Of a stretch of DNA of 64,000 bases, positions 42,701-57,700 are shown piece after piece. The notes beneath the pieces are model-generated. The model searched no databases. It worked only from the letters and a program-made list of their open reading frames with translations, and was not told the origin of the DNA. Made by a program: the position numbers and the translations under genes. The stretch's first letter is position 1. Each line of letters begins with the position of its first letter. This stretch comes from Actinomycetes bacterium. Lineage in GTDB: Bacteria; Auribacterota; JAJCYG01. The stretch is taken from NCBI GenBank assembly GCA_029263055.1, contig JAJCYG010000058.1:1-64000 (forward strand), read 5' to 3'.

Positions 42701-45700
42701 GATAAGCAGGATTTCCTGGCAATGTTTCTTTGCCTCCTTGTGTGGAACCTGTTAAAGCAAAGAAGAAAGCCTCTTCATGGCCATAAGAAAGTGTTTCTGT
42801 GATCTTTAAACGATCAATATAAGATTGCCATTGCGCCCGTGCTTGAAGATTAGCCCCTTCTGAATCTAGATGGAGCATGTAACGACGGCCCATGTCTCGC
42901 TCAATAATAAGACTGTTTCGAACCCCTTCAGCTCGCTCAACAAAACCCCATAATTGCAAGCCTGCGTGATCGCGTAAGCCTTGCATGATCTGCGCAAAGT
43001 TCTCAACCACACCGAGTCTTTCAACACGTTGTTCCATCTCTTGAATCAATGTATTTAAAAATGGAGTCTTACGCATTTTTTCAGCTAAGATCGCAAAACG
43101 GGCTTCAAATTCTCCAATTAAGGTTGCGGCGCGGCTTTCATATTGTTGTTGCTGACGACGGACAGCAGGATCATTTGCATCCAACTCACCTCGACGTAAT
43201 TGCTCACGAAATTCATCAAATTGTACCTGAGTAATGGTCCAGTCACGAAAGACACGCATGATTCCATGCTCCCCTTGCATTAATGCAAGTGCTTCGGTAG
43301 CTTGTTTACGCGCCACACCATCTAAAGAAGTGTCATTTTGTTTTTCACGCAATAATTCTTGTAAAATCCACAGGATAGAAGTTTGGCTATCTGCTTGAGG
43401 CACCAGACCTTGAACAAATCCTGGCATTAAGTTTCTAAAAGCACTTGATGGATTTAAAACCAAGGCGGTTTTTTGTTCTTCAATGGCAGCAATACGAGTG
43501 TCATAACTCAGATACTTTGTATAAACTTGTCTTAGAACTTGCATGGCTTGAAAAGATTGCACAGGGATGAAACCATTTCCACCTAATGCATCGACAATCG
43601 TTGCTTGACGCAAACGAGTCAATAATTGATAACGGTTACGTCTTTCTTCATCGCCCACATAACCCCCATTACGATCTCCCTCAGCAATAAAATCACGGTT
43701 CTGAGTAAAGATTTGCTGTAAATCTTGTCTAAAGAAGACTAAGGCTTGACCAATCAATCGTTGAGCCCCAACAGGATGTTGTTGCAACCTAGTTCGAGCA
43801 GCTGCATCAGCTGGAAAAATCAAGCGTAATGCTTGATCATAAATCCGTGCGTGACGTGCCATTGGAATTGCATTTACAAAGCGAGCCTTCTCTTGTGTTA
43901 AATCACGAATCTGCTGATCTAAAAACTCAAAAGTGACTAATATGTCCGGGCGGTTAGGTTCTGCATTACGCTGAGTACGAAAACGCTGTGATAAAATTAA
44001 AGCCCGGTCGCGAGCCACGTTCATATAAAAAGGTGCCAAGACTTGTTCAAAAAAGTAATCGTCATGGATCGATTGGATTTCTGCTTGGGCTTGAGTGCCA
44101 CTGTGGGTCCGAGCCAAAATCTCGGTCACATCAATTCCAGCTCCAGAGCTTGGGTTCTTCACATCCTCGTGTGTCACTAAACTAATAATTTCAGCCCCTT
44201 TAGCATTTAAAGTCGCGCGAATCGATTGAATTTCTCGGGATGTGGCTAAGGCTTGAGCCATACTACGGTGAAGCTTCATTGCGTCTGTGTATGAAAGAAC
44301 CCGACTTTGAGCTCGGCGCGAAATATTAAACTGTAAGTTCACATAGTATTGAACCAAAAGCTCTTTGTAAGTCGCAACAGATGCTGTGTATTCTCGAAGG
44401 CGTTCGCGCGCCTGATTCAGTAATTCAATTTGTCTGGAACGAGTCGCTAAAGAAGTAGGATCTTGCTCCGCGTTCAAGCGTGCAATTTCAGTTGTGATCA
44501 CCGTATTTAAACTTGCCATGATCTGTTCTTGTGGAAACGATAATGTGGCTGCAAATGCCGAGACATCTTCAACTCCATTAGCTCGGAAAAAAGCTTGAGC
44601 TTCACGTTGGAATTGATTTGGATCCACACCTGAAGTTCTAAAAAGTTGTTGTTCTAATTCAGACAAACGAAGCAAAGAACGATTAAACATTTCATTTGAA
44701 GTGACTTGAGCATCTGGCGAAGCATTGTTTAATCGGTTTGATGCAGCCGCCACTTCACGACGAGCTAAATCAACTGAAGAAGCCAATGAGTTGGGTTCGA
44801 CTGAAGAAAAATCTCCTTCTAAAGCCCGTTCTAATTGAAGATCAACTAGCTGACGTTGCAAATCACCACGGATAGCCGTCAAACCACGATACGTTGTGGC
44901 TCCGTCTTGAAATCCTTGGTTTAAATCTTGTTGAAATTGTTGCACTAAAGGCCAAGTGTGATCATTATCGATTAATCGATTAAAAAGCTCAGCATATTGG
45001 CGTTGTAATGCAGCCATTTGAGCATTGATATCACTTTGAGACAAGGTGTTTGCCACTTCACGTGAAGAACGGTTTTGAGTTTGATAAGCAAGTTGATATT
45101 TTAAACGAAGAATGGTTTGTCGTTGTTGATAAAAAGCAGCCAAATCATCACTTAGTTCAACCACTCTTGGTCGAGTCAAAGGAGCCAGAAAGCCACGTGT
45201 TAAACCATTCAAAGATTGAGACAAGCGTTGTAACGAAAGATCAAAAAGAGTCGCTTCTTCTTTAGGTTGATCAAGACGCAAGAGCTGACTTTGCCCTTGT
45301 TGCGCTTGAATTCGAGCAATATTACGTTGAATGCGTGTTATTTCATTTCGTTGGCGCGTAATATAGGCCCCTTCTTCAGAAGGATTGTCTTCATTGGCTT
45401 CAATCACAGCAGCCATTTCATCATGTGTGGCTAAATGGATAAAAGAACCCATGGCTCGATGCATTATTGCTTGAATACGCTCCATTCGCTGAACGGTTCT
45501 AAAATAGTGAACCACTCGGTCTTCATTCATACGACGGATTAAGTCAGTATAAGTTGATTGTTGTGCTAAACGCGTTGCGTTTTCCTGACTCAAATCAAAG
45601 AGGTTGGTTAAAAAAGCACGACGACCCCCAACAGTATTCATATTCATTGGCGATGTTTTGGCATAACGCTCGTAACGCAAAATAAAAGCACGTGCATTTT

Positions 45701-48700
45701 CAGTTGTGAAGCCATATGTGTTTATTAATTCATTCCAAATAGGGCTTTGGGTCAACTCTGTAGGCGCTTGTTGAAACTGATTACGGACCGCTGCAGCTTG
45801 ATGGTAGGCATCAATAAACCGAACCAATCGTGTTAAAGCTGTACGAGGCGCATTTCCTTTTCCTCCACGTGTGCCATATGTAGAATCAGCTAATAAAGAT
45901 TCCACTAAACTTTTATCAGAAAGAATCGAAATAAAACGATCACGTAGTGCATCTGTCCAGATCAAATCCATTTGAGTAAATCGAGGACGAAAACTATTCC
46001 ATTGTTGCACACGAAATCGACCTTGAACCACTTGGTCAGCTTGTTCAATTTCAGGTGTGGAGCCTGGCAACAGAGAATCTTCATTTAATGTACGCAAGCT
46101 TCGAACATTTCTCATTTCGCCAGCCACCGCAAGAGCACGTTGAGATTCAGAAGGGTTGTCATCAGAATGTCTGTCAATAAATTGATAAAAACGATTGTAC
46201 AATGCTGCGGCTTCAGTATTAATCACTCCTTGGATTCGCTCTCTTAGTTCTTCATCTGCATCAGACTCATTTTCCGGTGCTTCTGTTGCGGCTAAACGAG
46301 CTTCATCTAAACGTAAAGCACGGTTGTAGTCTCTAAACTCTCTATCTAATGTTCTATTATTGTTAAAAGAGGTTCTTCGAGCACGTAACAATGTTTCAAA
46401 CTCGGTTATTTTTTCATTCACCAATTCTTGTAAAATATTTGCCTGCAAAGGATCGCGTTGACGTAAAGCATCAATGGCAGGTTGAACAGATGTGCGCAAT
46501 CGTCTGGACCAACCTTCGCCTGTTCGAGGATGTCTAAATAAATTATTGAATGCAGTATCTGTAATTTCAAAAGAACCACTTCTACTTCCGGTTAAACGAT
46601 AAAGTTCTTCTTGACTCCTTGTGTCTTGAGCATCATAAAGAGCCACTAATTCGTGAGCCATGTTATGAGAGCGAGTGTTGATGCTGCTCATAATCCCATC
46701 ATGCCAATCTTCAACAGCAGGAGTTGTTGCCACTAAAGCAACGCGACGGGCTAATTTGTTCCAATGAAGCTGACGATGCAGCGCTATCGGACGACGCATT
46801 AAGATTCTCATTTCTCCTTCTATGTGGCCCATGGTGCGACGTAAATCGCGAATCGTTAGGTTGAATTGATTACGAATTTCAACCGATGGACGCGCTGTAA
46901 AATAAGCCATCAACTGTTGAGCAGAAGCGATGTTAGCTTCATACCCTTCAATTTCACGACGGCCTAACTCAATTTGATAAGTGGCTGTTTGGGTTCCTGA
47001 AATATCAAAGTAACCTGAACGCATTCCAAGCTCAAATAAAGAACTTCCCATTGGAGAGGCTTGCAACCGCTCACTCAAACTTTCTGAACCCGGTTCAGCG
47101 CTTCTTCTTGAACTGCGCTGTAAAAAATCAGCAATATTCACACCATAGTTTTCCAACACACCGGCTGCAACTGTAAAGCGCATAAACGCATTAATTTGAG
47201 CACGACGAGCATTGGCTAACGCTTGAACAGCCCGTTGACGATCTTGAAGTGAGCCAATCCCATTTCGGTGTTCAGCATTTAAAGCGTTAAGCAATGCTTG
47301 GTTGGTTGTGATTAAGTTTTTGTTTGCATGAAATTCCATATTCGCACGAACTAAATCACGAAAGACTTGTTGTAAGTGAGCGCGAATATCGTTCATGGAT
47401 GTTCCAATTCGCGTCGCCTCTTGAGCTAAATAAGTTCGCTCAATCGCATCATCAATTTCAGAAATAAAGAGGTAGTCAAGCCCAATTTCTAAGAACGCTT
47501 GTAATGTAGGATTACCATCAGAATTAGAAAAGTTAAAATTGTTCACACCCGCACCGCCACCTAAGCGCATGTTGCGTAAAAAGATATATTCAAACGTATT
47601 ATTACCCCATGGCTGAAGATTCAAACGCTCTATTTCTTGACGTGCGGCATCTGTGGTTGGGTCTTGCCCCGTTAAAACAAACTGCATCACTTCAGAATGA
47701 GTTCCCAATGTGGTTAAAAGGTCACTGGTACGCAACAAATTGGCTTCGGCTTCATTTAAAGCCTCTATATCTAAATTAGATGAGCTCAACAAAGCTTGAA
47801 ACTCAGTGGGTAACACGCGACGACCATTGTAACGATGTAATCCCAAACGCTCGATGCCTGTCACAGTTAAAGTGTCTTGACTATTAAGACCCACATTTAA
47901 TTTTAAAAGATTGAGTCCATCTTGATTGCGTTGACGCAACTGATTAAGTTGTTGTTCTTTAATACTAAAGATATTAAGACTTTCTTGAACTTCTGCATTC
48001 TCTTGCACAAAATTGTTTAAATTTTCAAGCAATGTTTGCGCTGCTACTCGACGAGCAGGTTCAGCAAACTCACCAAATCCACCTAAATTAACCATTGAAG
48101 TAATATGAGCAGGATTGGTTGTGTTTAAAAACCTGTGAATTTGGAGACTACTTAACTTTGTTAAAGCTAAAGTCAAGTAAGGAGCCGGAGTTTGAGGCCC
48201 ATTAAATGCAGTGGCAATCATATCCATAATACGACGTTTTTCATCGCGATTAAACTCTGGAGCAGCTTGCCCATGTACAAATTGATTAACCTGATCAAGA
48301 ATAGCTTGGTTGGTCGCATCTCCACCTGCAGAAAGACGACTAAAGTTACGCGCTGCAAGCATCAATTCTAATGTGCCATCATATTCAATCTCTAGAATAT
48401 CTCTTAAAATGCTCAAGTCATCATCAGCTAAAATACGATTTCCTCGTCCTGCAAGACCAGCCCATGCAGAGACAATGCCTCGAGTGGAACCGACTCGAAC
48501 AACCGTGTCAGTTAAAGAATTGTGATACCCTTTTAATGTTTCAGTTAAAACATAAAGTTGATCCCCACTCACTGCCACACCCATTAGATCTTGCATAATA
48601 CGAAGCCGCTCTTGAGCTTCAGTGCGAGCCTTTAATTCTAACGCGCGAACATAATCCAAGTAAGCTTGCAACACAGTTGCGCGAACCGAAGCAGAAGGAT

Positions 48701-51700
48701 TAAGGTGAAAAAGAACACGCGCCATTCCTTCATGGGTAACAATGTTGCTGCCATTATTCGGACGATTTTCAAATTGACGACCCGTATATTCTAATTGATA
48801 TCCATCAAAACGAATTAAACGATTTAAAATACCAGCACTATCTAATGCTGTTTGCAAAGCAGTTTGCTTTTGTTGCAAATTACTTTGAGCTGATTGCATA
48901 ATGCTCGAATGAGTCATGGCTGCTTCAAGATAAGTTTGATTTGACGAATAATTACGTACTTGAGCCGGTGTGGTTGAATGTGTTGCCGAAGTGACATTAG
49001 GCACCTCGTGATACAACGCTGTGATTTGAGCCAAGCCCAAATTCATTAAGGCTTCTCTGTCTGCGCTTACAGCTCTTAAATAACGACGACGTGCGTCAAA
49101 AAACAAACGCTGGTTGGTCACACTTGTATCACCACGAACTCGAGTCCAAGCTTGTTCAGCTTGTAGTAATTCTTGACCCGTGGTTCGTTTACGCTCTGTA
49201 GCTCTTCGTAGTGCCGCAGCAGCTTCTGTACGACTACGAATAGCACGCGCGCTATCTTGACCCGGAGTCACACTTAAACGTGAACTTGAAGAATAAAAAC
49301 GGTCTCTAGATCGACGGCGGCTTGATTCATCTCGGCTAAAAAGAGCAGCTAAATCAATTCCAGCAATAAGTTGATGCTCATCTCCATTTCCATTAAAGGA
49401 GCGTGCGTAAGTGTATTCAGCAAAAAGAACACCATTGTTTAAAAAAGTCCCTGAAATAGAATTACGTTCTTCACGCAAACGACGTTCAGCCGCTATACGC
49501 GCTTCTTGAGCTCGACGCAACTCTGTTTGAGCACTTCTTCCAGCTCGAACCAAATCAGCAAACTGAGCCACCAATGTGTTCATGTTTGATTCATTAAGCG
49601 TCATATTAATATTTAATTGCAAAGCCCGAGGATTCATCCCAAGTTCAATCGCTAATTGGCGTGTGAGGCGTTCTAAAGTAAAAAGAGTTTCATTTCGGTT
49701 TTGAGTTGCAGCCAATAGGTCTGCTTGAATACGGGCTCTCATCCCTGGAAGGGACTGAAACTGATTTAACAGTTGAAGCAATTCAGTTGTTGCTTGAGTA
49801 GGATTGTCTTGATTCACACGAAATTGGCGATTTGTTCCACCAGTTGTTGGCACCACCAAGGCTTGGTTTAAAACAATAATGCGAATCAAAGTCTCAATTC
49901 CACGCTTGCGAAGATTAAACTGAGCCACTGCTTTTTGAGCGGTATGCTCTCTGATTTCTGCAGTGTGAAGCGCTTGTTGCTCATCAATTAAGGTGTTAAT
50001 TCTCACTTCAGCACGAGCACCCACATACCACTGTCCATTGCTAAAACGACCTGGCACATTGTTAGAGTTGCCTGTAAAGTTTTGGTAACGCGCTCCAGCA
50101 AGACCTTGCAAACTAAAGCGATCAAAAACCCAAAGCCCCCCAGTTGTATCAAGCATGGTTTGGGCTAATTGTATTTCTGAGTCTCTAAATAAGATTTCAG
50201 GATGGTTTTGAATCATCCGGTTTGGTATATCTCGAAACACATCAGTTAAATTTTGAACCTGGCCATTCCATGTATCAGGAACTAAGTTTTGCCCTCTTTG
50301 AGCCCCTAATGTTTCTCGCATCCAACGTTGACGCACACTCGCAGAATCCATGGCATTAGCTTGCAATCTTAAAGCAGCCATTAACTCACGCAGGTTTTCT
50401 GTTGTTGGATGGTTTTGATAAGCACGGCGCAATGCAGGAATATCAACGGTTCGCATTCTACCTGCTGCATCACCTAAATGTTGCAACAATGTGGCGAAAC
50501 GTTGTTGGGTTTCAACTTGGGCACGATAAACTTGTTCGGTTCGCAATTTTTCATCATGTAAAATGCGAAGTTGTTCGCGCGAATTCAAGTCACTTAAGGC
50601 AACTTGACGGCGAATATTACGACCGGTTTGAGTGTCAAAAATAGTCCAAATCAAGCGGGCATCAGCAGTTAATGTGTTGGTTGAATCAACAAAATCATGC
50701 GCATAAGAAAAATTAACCAACACGCGTGGAACCAATGACAATGCAGACCAATGCTCTCCCATTTCTGTATGAAAAATAGAAGTGGAAGCGGCTGAACGAA
50801 GTCCTGCTTGAATTTGTTCTCCGCGATTTTGAGCTCGAAGTAAGTCAAGGTTTTGTCCGCGGGAAGCAGTAAGAGTTTCGCGACTAATACCGGCATGCTC
50901 CAACATTCTGGTTAACGCCCCATTTTGAAGTTGAGCCACAGTAGAACGGATTTGATCGATTTCAATTCCGAGATCATTAAATCTAAGAGATTGATTTGAA
51001 GGTATATTTAAAATACGCCGTAATGTTGCTTCTGCTTGAAACACTTCACTGCGAAAAACAATTAGATTTAATTCTTCTCGTGAAATCTCTGTACGAACAA
51101 GTGCCACATCAGAAGCACTGGCTCGGCCTTCTCTATATTTAGTTTCTGTTTCACTCAACACCAAGCGAAGCCCTTCAATATGTGCTCGACCCAATTCTAC
51201 CTTTTGACGAGAAAAAAGAACATCTGATGCCGCAATAAAACGTTCCATTAAAACTTGTTGAGCTGCTTGGTGAACAGCATGTTCTTGTTCTTGAACAGCA
51301 CGGTTAACTTGAGAAGCTTCGATTAAATCTTGAACCGATAAACTTACCGAAGCACGTGCTCCAACCGTTAAATCTGTTTCGCGTGGGCTAGAGTCTGTTG
51401 CTGTCCCCTCTGTGGCAAAATCACTGGCACCTAAAACAGCAGCCACTCTTGGTGCAAATCGACGGTAACGACTTGTTCGTTGCAAACGTGCCCGTTCCAA
51501 ACCTGCTTGAGCTGCCACAACACGACTATCTTGCATCACCCCTGTAGCTAAATTATCTGTTGTCACTAAAAAGGATGTTCCTGAAACAGCGGGCACCACA
51601 CCCCCACTTGTTCGGCCTGAACCAGGAAGCGGAACCACACGTCGTGTGGAATGCGAATCCAATCCAGCTAACACAGCATCAATGGTGCCAATGCGGTCAC

Positions 51701-54700
51701 GCAATCCAATCTCACGCACATCACGAAAATAAGAGGTTTGAGAAGCCGCTCGAACATTAAGAATGTCTGAAATCGCAACAGGCAAACGGCGTAACAAACG
51801 ATTGACTAAATAATCTTGAAAGTTAAAACTTGCTGCTCGAGTATCTCTCTCTGTTCGAATCCACTCAGCTAAAGTTGATTGGTCGAGACCAGCTAATGTT
51901 TGTAAATCTGTTCTAATCGTTTCTCCTAAAGTATTTAACGTGGTCTCTTTTTGCCTGTGAAGAGTACGGAGGTTTGCCAAACGACTTAATCCATCAGCCC
52001 GGCGTTCTGTTAAAGTAAAACGAATCAATTCAGAAACATAACGCTCTCGAGCCAAGTCAGCTTCTCCAACAACCTGTTCGTAACGTTCTAATTGCACTAA
52101 CAAACGATCAACCACTACTCGGATCGGCGCGCCTGAAGCATGGCGGTGAGACAGGCGCTGCAAATATTCTCTTAAGCGACTTAATTGACGAAACCATGTT
52201 TGATCTGCTTGAATCGCCCGTTGGGTCAAACGATGGACTAATTGACGTTGTTGCAAACGGCGACCCTGTAACATACTGATTTCTTCATCATACTTATCAC
52301 CTGCGCTCAAACGTAATCGAGCTAAAATTTGTGGCTGAGTAGCACGCACTTTTTCTTGCGCACGGGCCACACCCTCTTCAGCCAAACGAAGTTCATCAAG
52401 TTCATCTAACGTTGCTCGTAAATAAGCTAAATAGTTTTGCGCTCTGGCTAAACGAGTTGATCCTTGTACAAAAGCAGGGATCACAAGTTCTGATAAAGGA
52501 ATCCGTAAAATGTCTTCTGAACCTCCGCTTGACAAATCTGCAATCAATTGTGCGATCCCTCGAATGCGAATTTCAATATCATCCTCTTCACGCTGGCGAA
52601 TAATACGAGCAAACCCTGAAACGCCATCATAGCCATGAATGTTTCCTAAACGAACTGAAAGACGCAATTGAACTTGAGTCCTCTCATTAAGAGCAGCTGG
52701 TAATTCACTTCGAATTTGTGTAGATAGAGCTTGATATCCTTGTCGAGCCAACACTCCCTCAGCCAACACTTCATCAAGCATGCGTTGATTTAAAACAGAT
52801 TCTTGTAAAAAGTTAGCAGGAAGCTTAATGGTTTGCCCTTCACCATTTACAACCCCAGTATCTTTAAGCTGCTGCAAAAGTGCTAAAGCTCGTGTACGAG
52901 AAAGTACAGGGCGACGGCTAATTTCAGAAACCAAATCAGCATTACTTACTTCACCTCGAATGTTTAAAACAGCAAGCACTCGATTAACAGTGGCTTGATC
53001 ACGGTTAAGGTATTGAATTTCATTTCTAAAGAGTCGATACACTTGGCTACGAATACCAGCAAATTCTACTGCGCGGTGATTGCCAAATTCTCGGCGTAGC
53101 ACTTGTTCAAAAAGAGACCAATCAATTCGGTCTTGGCTCAAATCAGAGATAACTTCAGCGCGACGATTGGTTTGAAATTGAGCACGTGGTGCTTGACGAT
53201 TTGGTGCATAAATTAAAGAGTGAGCATAAGACAAATCAAGATCATGAGTCATTTCAGTATAATAACGGGCCGTGTAATCTGTTGAAAGAGTGCCTGCTTG
53301 AAGTTGACGAATAAAAGGAAGTCCTTGAACTAAATGACGTTTAACCTCAGCCCATGAAAGGGAGGATCCAGCTTCGAGGCGTTCCACAACCGCTTTTAAA
53401 TTGTCTAAAGAGGCGGTTCCATTTCCTGTCCATATTGTTCTCCCAAGAGGATTGTTGCGAGCTGATTGAATCGCTGTGAGCAAACGCTCTTTATTGGCAT
53501 CGGCATCAACTTGGCTTCCTGAAACAGAGGTATACTGAGTTAAGATTTGCGTGTAAAGATCTTCTGCTTCCATTATCTGTTCAATCCAAATTGGATTGTA
53601 TGAGAATGAATAAGCTAAACCAGAGACATCTCCCAAACCAGCAAGAAGCTCGCTTGCGTTATACTGACGCGCCCGTTCACTTGCTGCGTTCATACGAATA
53701 TGAAGCAAGTTATAGTGCTGAGCTAATTCACGAATTTGAAGTTCATTTGAATCTTTGACTTGAGTCAAGTGGGCTAACCAACGTTGTGCTTCTGTTAGTA
53801 AACGTTGCTCACGTCTTAATGCTGTATCAGCACGGGCAATTTCTCGATCAACTTGTTGAGTAAAGAGATCAGCATCATCAGAAGCAAGGCGTTCAATTTG
53901 GGCTAATTGCAAACCTCCTTGAATGGCACCAATCACAGGTTTATCTTGCACGCCCTGAGAGACTAATTCTCCTTGACTAGCCAAATATGATTCGAGTTGA
54001 ACCCAACTGCCACGATTTTGAACAGCTAAATCTCTTAATCGATTAACCAAACGAGTAACCGCCTCTAAAGAAGGATCATTTAAACTTAACCCTTGATTGC
54101 GAAGTTGTGTTTCAAACAAACCAATCACATTGCTCACTTCATCGTAATCAACTTTTAACTGACCAATTTGTTGAATAAAGGCTTGAAAAGAACGGGCATT
54201 AAATGAGGTGCTGCTATTCACATTTGTGGCCAGTTGCTCATAAGCCAGAATCGCTTGAATCTCTTTTTGACGGAGCTGATTTAAATGATTGATCAAACGA
54301 GTCACATCCACATTACGTGTACTAGCAAACTGCATGGCTGTTAAGGCCTCAACTTTGCTTAGTTGCAAAGTACGTCTTCGAGCTTCAATAATGCTCGTAC
54401 GCCCTTGTCGGTCTTGCACCATTAAACCTGCTTCATGAATAGCTTGATTCAAACGGGCTGTAGACCCTCTCAATCCAATCAAGCGAATACTGGTTTGTTG
54501 TAAATCATTAAGAGACTGATTGGCAAGTTGAAGTTCTAATTGGCGTAGATCAGCATCTTCATCTGATTTTCGAATCGGGTTCACACGGTTCAGCTGAGCC
54601 ACTAAAGCACGCAAGCGTTGTGGCAACCAACTAGGTCCTTGATTGCTTAAAAGACCTGACCAAAATAAGGATGATGACAAAAATAAAAATGCCGAAAACA

Positions 54701-57700
54701 CCAATCGACGTAGCCAAGGCTGAATATGTTTTTCTTCAAAACGCTTGAATCGTTCTCCTGCTGTTCTAAAAGCAGGGGTTTTAACCGATGAATCAAAAAA
54801 GAAAATGCTGATTCCCAAAAGAACCGCTCCTGCACCTAAAGCAATCAAGCCTGGCAAACCAATTTGCGGAATAAAAGGCCCTACCGCTCCAATCAAAAGT
54901 AAAAGGACAGGAACCACAGGGTTTAAAAAGACCCTTTTAACCGCGTTATATATCAAGAGCTTGAAACTTCCCACCATTGAAGAGGTCTTTGCCACAATTT
55001 CACGGGAGAAAATAATCGGCGAAACAATCATCCCTAAACCAATAAAAAGGTTCATTCCCAAAACAGCCCATAACACTAAATTGTTCATTGGAATGGTTCC
55101 AATCAAAACCCCATAGCCAATCGAACCAATCAGCCCTAATCCCATAAGCTGTGTGTAAATAATGCTTTTGGAGTAGATTGAAACAAGAATCTCTCTAAAG
55201 GTTTTACTCTCAACATTGACATTTGCTTTCACTCCAGTATGACTAGCTCGCTTAACCGAACCAAACATTTGTCCTGTAGCCCCAAACATTTGCGAAGGCA
55301 TTTGAGCTGTGTAATACCAAGTTAAAAAGAGATAGGCCAAAGGCATTAAAATAGGTGCGAGCAAAATAACGCCTAAAATAACCACATAACGAAGCTGCTT
55401 ATGAGCCAAATATTTTTTCAAAAATTTAGCCGGCGCATATTCGCCACGCTTGTCATCTGGACTGATTCTAAAAAAAGATGTCATGCGACTCACTTTTTCA
55501 TTAGCAAATGATTCTAAGTTAATTGCATTTGGCGCTAATGAAGCAATGATTCCAAACGGAAGCAACATAAGCGGCATGGCTGTGTAAACATTAGAAATAC
55601 CTAAATTCCAAATCCAAATATTGGCAAATGTTAAAATCATTAAAGGAAGCAAAATCACAAAACCAAATAAATTTGAGGCAAATTGAACTTTAGCTGTCCA
55701 AGGAACCCGTGGGTTTTTAAAGAAAGAAAGCATGTCTTCAGTAAAAAGACCGCGTGCTTTAGACGCCCCAACTAAAACTCGGTGAAATGTTCTTATACCA
55801 GGCCATGTTTTAACAGCATTTTTAACTTTTTGCGGGATCACCCCACCTAATGAAAAATAAACAATGCCACCGATCACAAAAGTAAAACCAAAGAAAAGAG
55901 CAAGCTCTACAGGAAAAGCCCCTAACCCGGCTAAAAAACCATTCCAAAAAGGTTCAAATAAAGTGACACCGGCAATTTTAGGACTCCAACCTGTTGCGGC
56001 AATTGTAATAGCAGTGAGAGGCAACAAGTAGCGAACTTTAAAAACACCCAGCAAACGAGATGGATTTTTCAAGGTTTCAATGGTTTGAGAAAAACCAACA
56101 TAAAAAATAATGTAAATAGGAACAGCAACCACTAAGGCCAACAAGAGTAACTGCACAACTTCCAAACCAAAGACTGAAGTCAAAGCAGGGTTGCTAATAA
56201 TCTCCCATGAAGGGAGCCAATCTAAAGCATTGGTGATCACAGCACCCATATTTGTCAGGACTTGTTCCATTCCTGGAAAGGGACCAAATAAATCCACTAC
56301 CACTGAACGAAACCCAGAGATCACATTTTCTGAGATCAACGAAGAATAATTATTAGAAACAAGAATTAAAGCTGCAGAAGCTGTTAAAAAGAATCCATTC
56401 CAAAAACGTCCACCCCATGTTTTAAACCCTTGATAAGAACTTGCTCGCACAGCTTCTAAGGCTTCAATCAAAACCTGCCAGCGGACAACCTTTGCCCCAG
56501 CACTCACTAAGTTTGTAAATGTTCCTTGAGTTCCAACAGCTGCTTTAAGTACTTTTTTCGAAGGATCAATCTTATCTTCTAATGTATAACTATTAAAGAG
56601 AGCGGCAATCACAACTAATGGAACAGCCGATCCCAGAGCAACAGCTGGTCCCACAGCACCTAAGTATTGAGCCACCAGTAGAGACACAATGCCTGCTTTA
56701 GCCAAACTCGCAAAAAAGTTTCCTTCAGCCACTTCACGTGTTGAGTAATAACGAATCCATTCCCCAACAAAAGGAAGCTTAGATAAAACTTCGCTTACTT
56801 CACCACGCAACATCACAAAACGAACTGTTTTTAAACCCGCATAAACAACCAGAGCAAACTTAACTAATCCGTAAAGAGTCGGACCTAATAACTCGCGGAC
56901 CAGACCAACAAACTCAAGATTAAAAAGAGCTTGGCCTAAGGATAAGGCAACTTGGTGCAGACCTAAGTTATAAAACAGCAATCCAAAACCAACAGCAATC
57001 CCAGTCAACAGCACAGAAGCAACAACCATTTGAAAAGCTTTCCACTTGCTTCCAGTATGACGTTTTTCCCAAATTTGTTTGGCTGTTTGCCACAACAGAT
57101 TCATCACTAAAAGAGAGCCGACAAAAAGAAGCAAACCAAAAGGGCTGATTCCAAATTGTTGAAAATAGATTGAGATGGTACTGATTCCATAAGAAAGATC
57201 AGGAAAAGGAAAAGGCAATCCAAAGACAGTCCAGCCACGAATACCTGCTTGCATTAATAAAAAAGCAACCGTTCCAAAGACAGGCCACGAATAAAGACGA
57301 GGCGCATTTTTAAATACTTCTGTTACTGTGTTTCCTAAAAGCTCCCAAGCCCCTTTAGCAAACTTCCATGTTCGAACAGAAGAGGTCACGTTAAAGTCAG
57401 GCACCACTCCTTCACTTGTTCCTTCATAACCAGTGGTGACAGTAATTGAATCAAACTTATGCCCGGTTACAGGATTAATCAACTCAGTTGACATCATTTG
57501 TTGCTGAGCATCTTCAGCAATAAAGGTACGACCTGAACGAGAATGCATCACATTGGTTAATGGACGCACTCCAAAACCTTGAGACCAAATTTTTTCTGAA
57601 CCTGGAGAACCAATTCTCTTCTTCACATTACGGCGGTAATCCTTACCCCGTATGTGTGGATCAAAAGCTAAAGAAGCACGCAATGAAACACGGCTCACTA

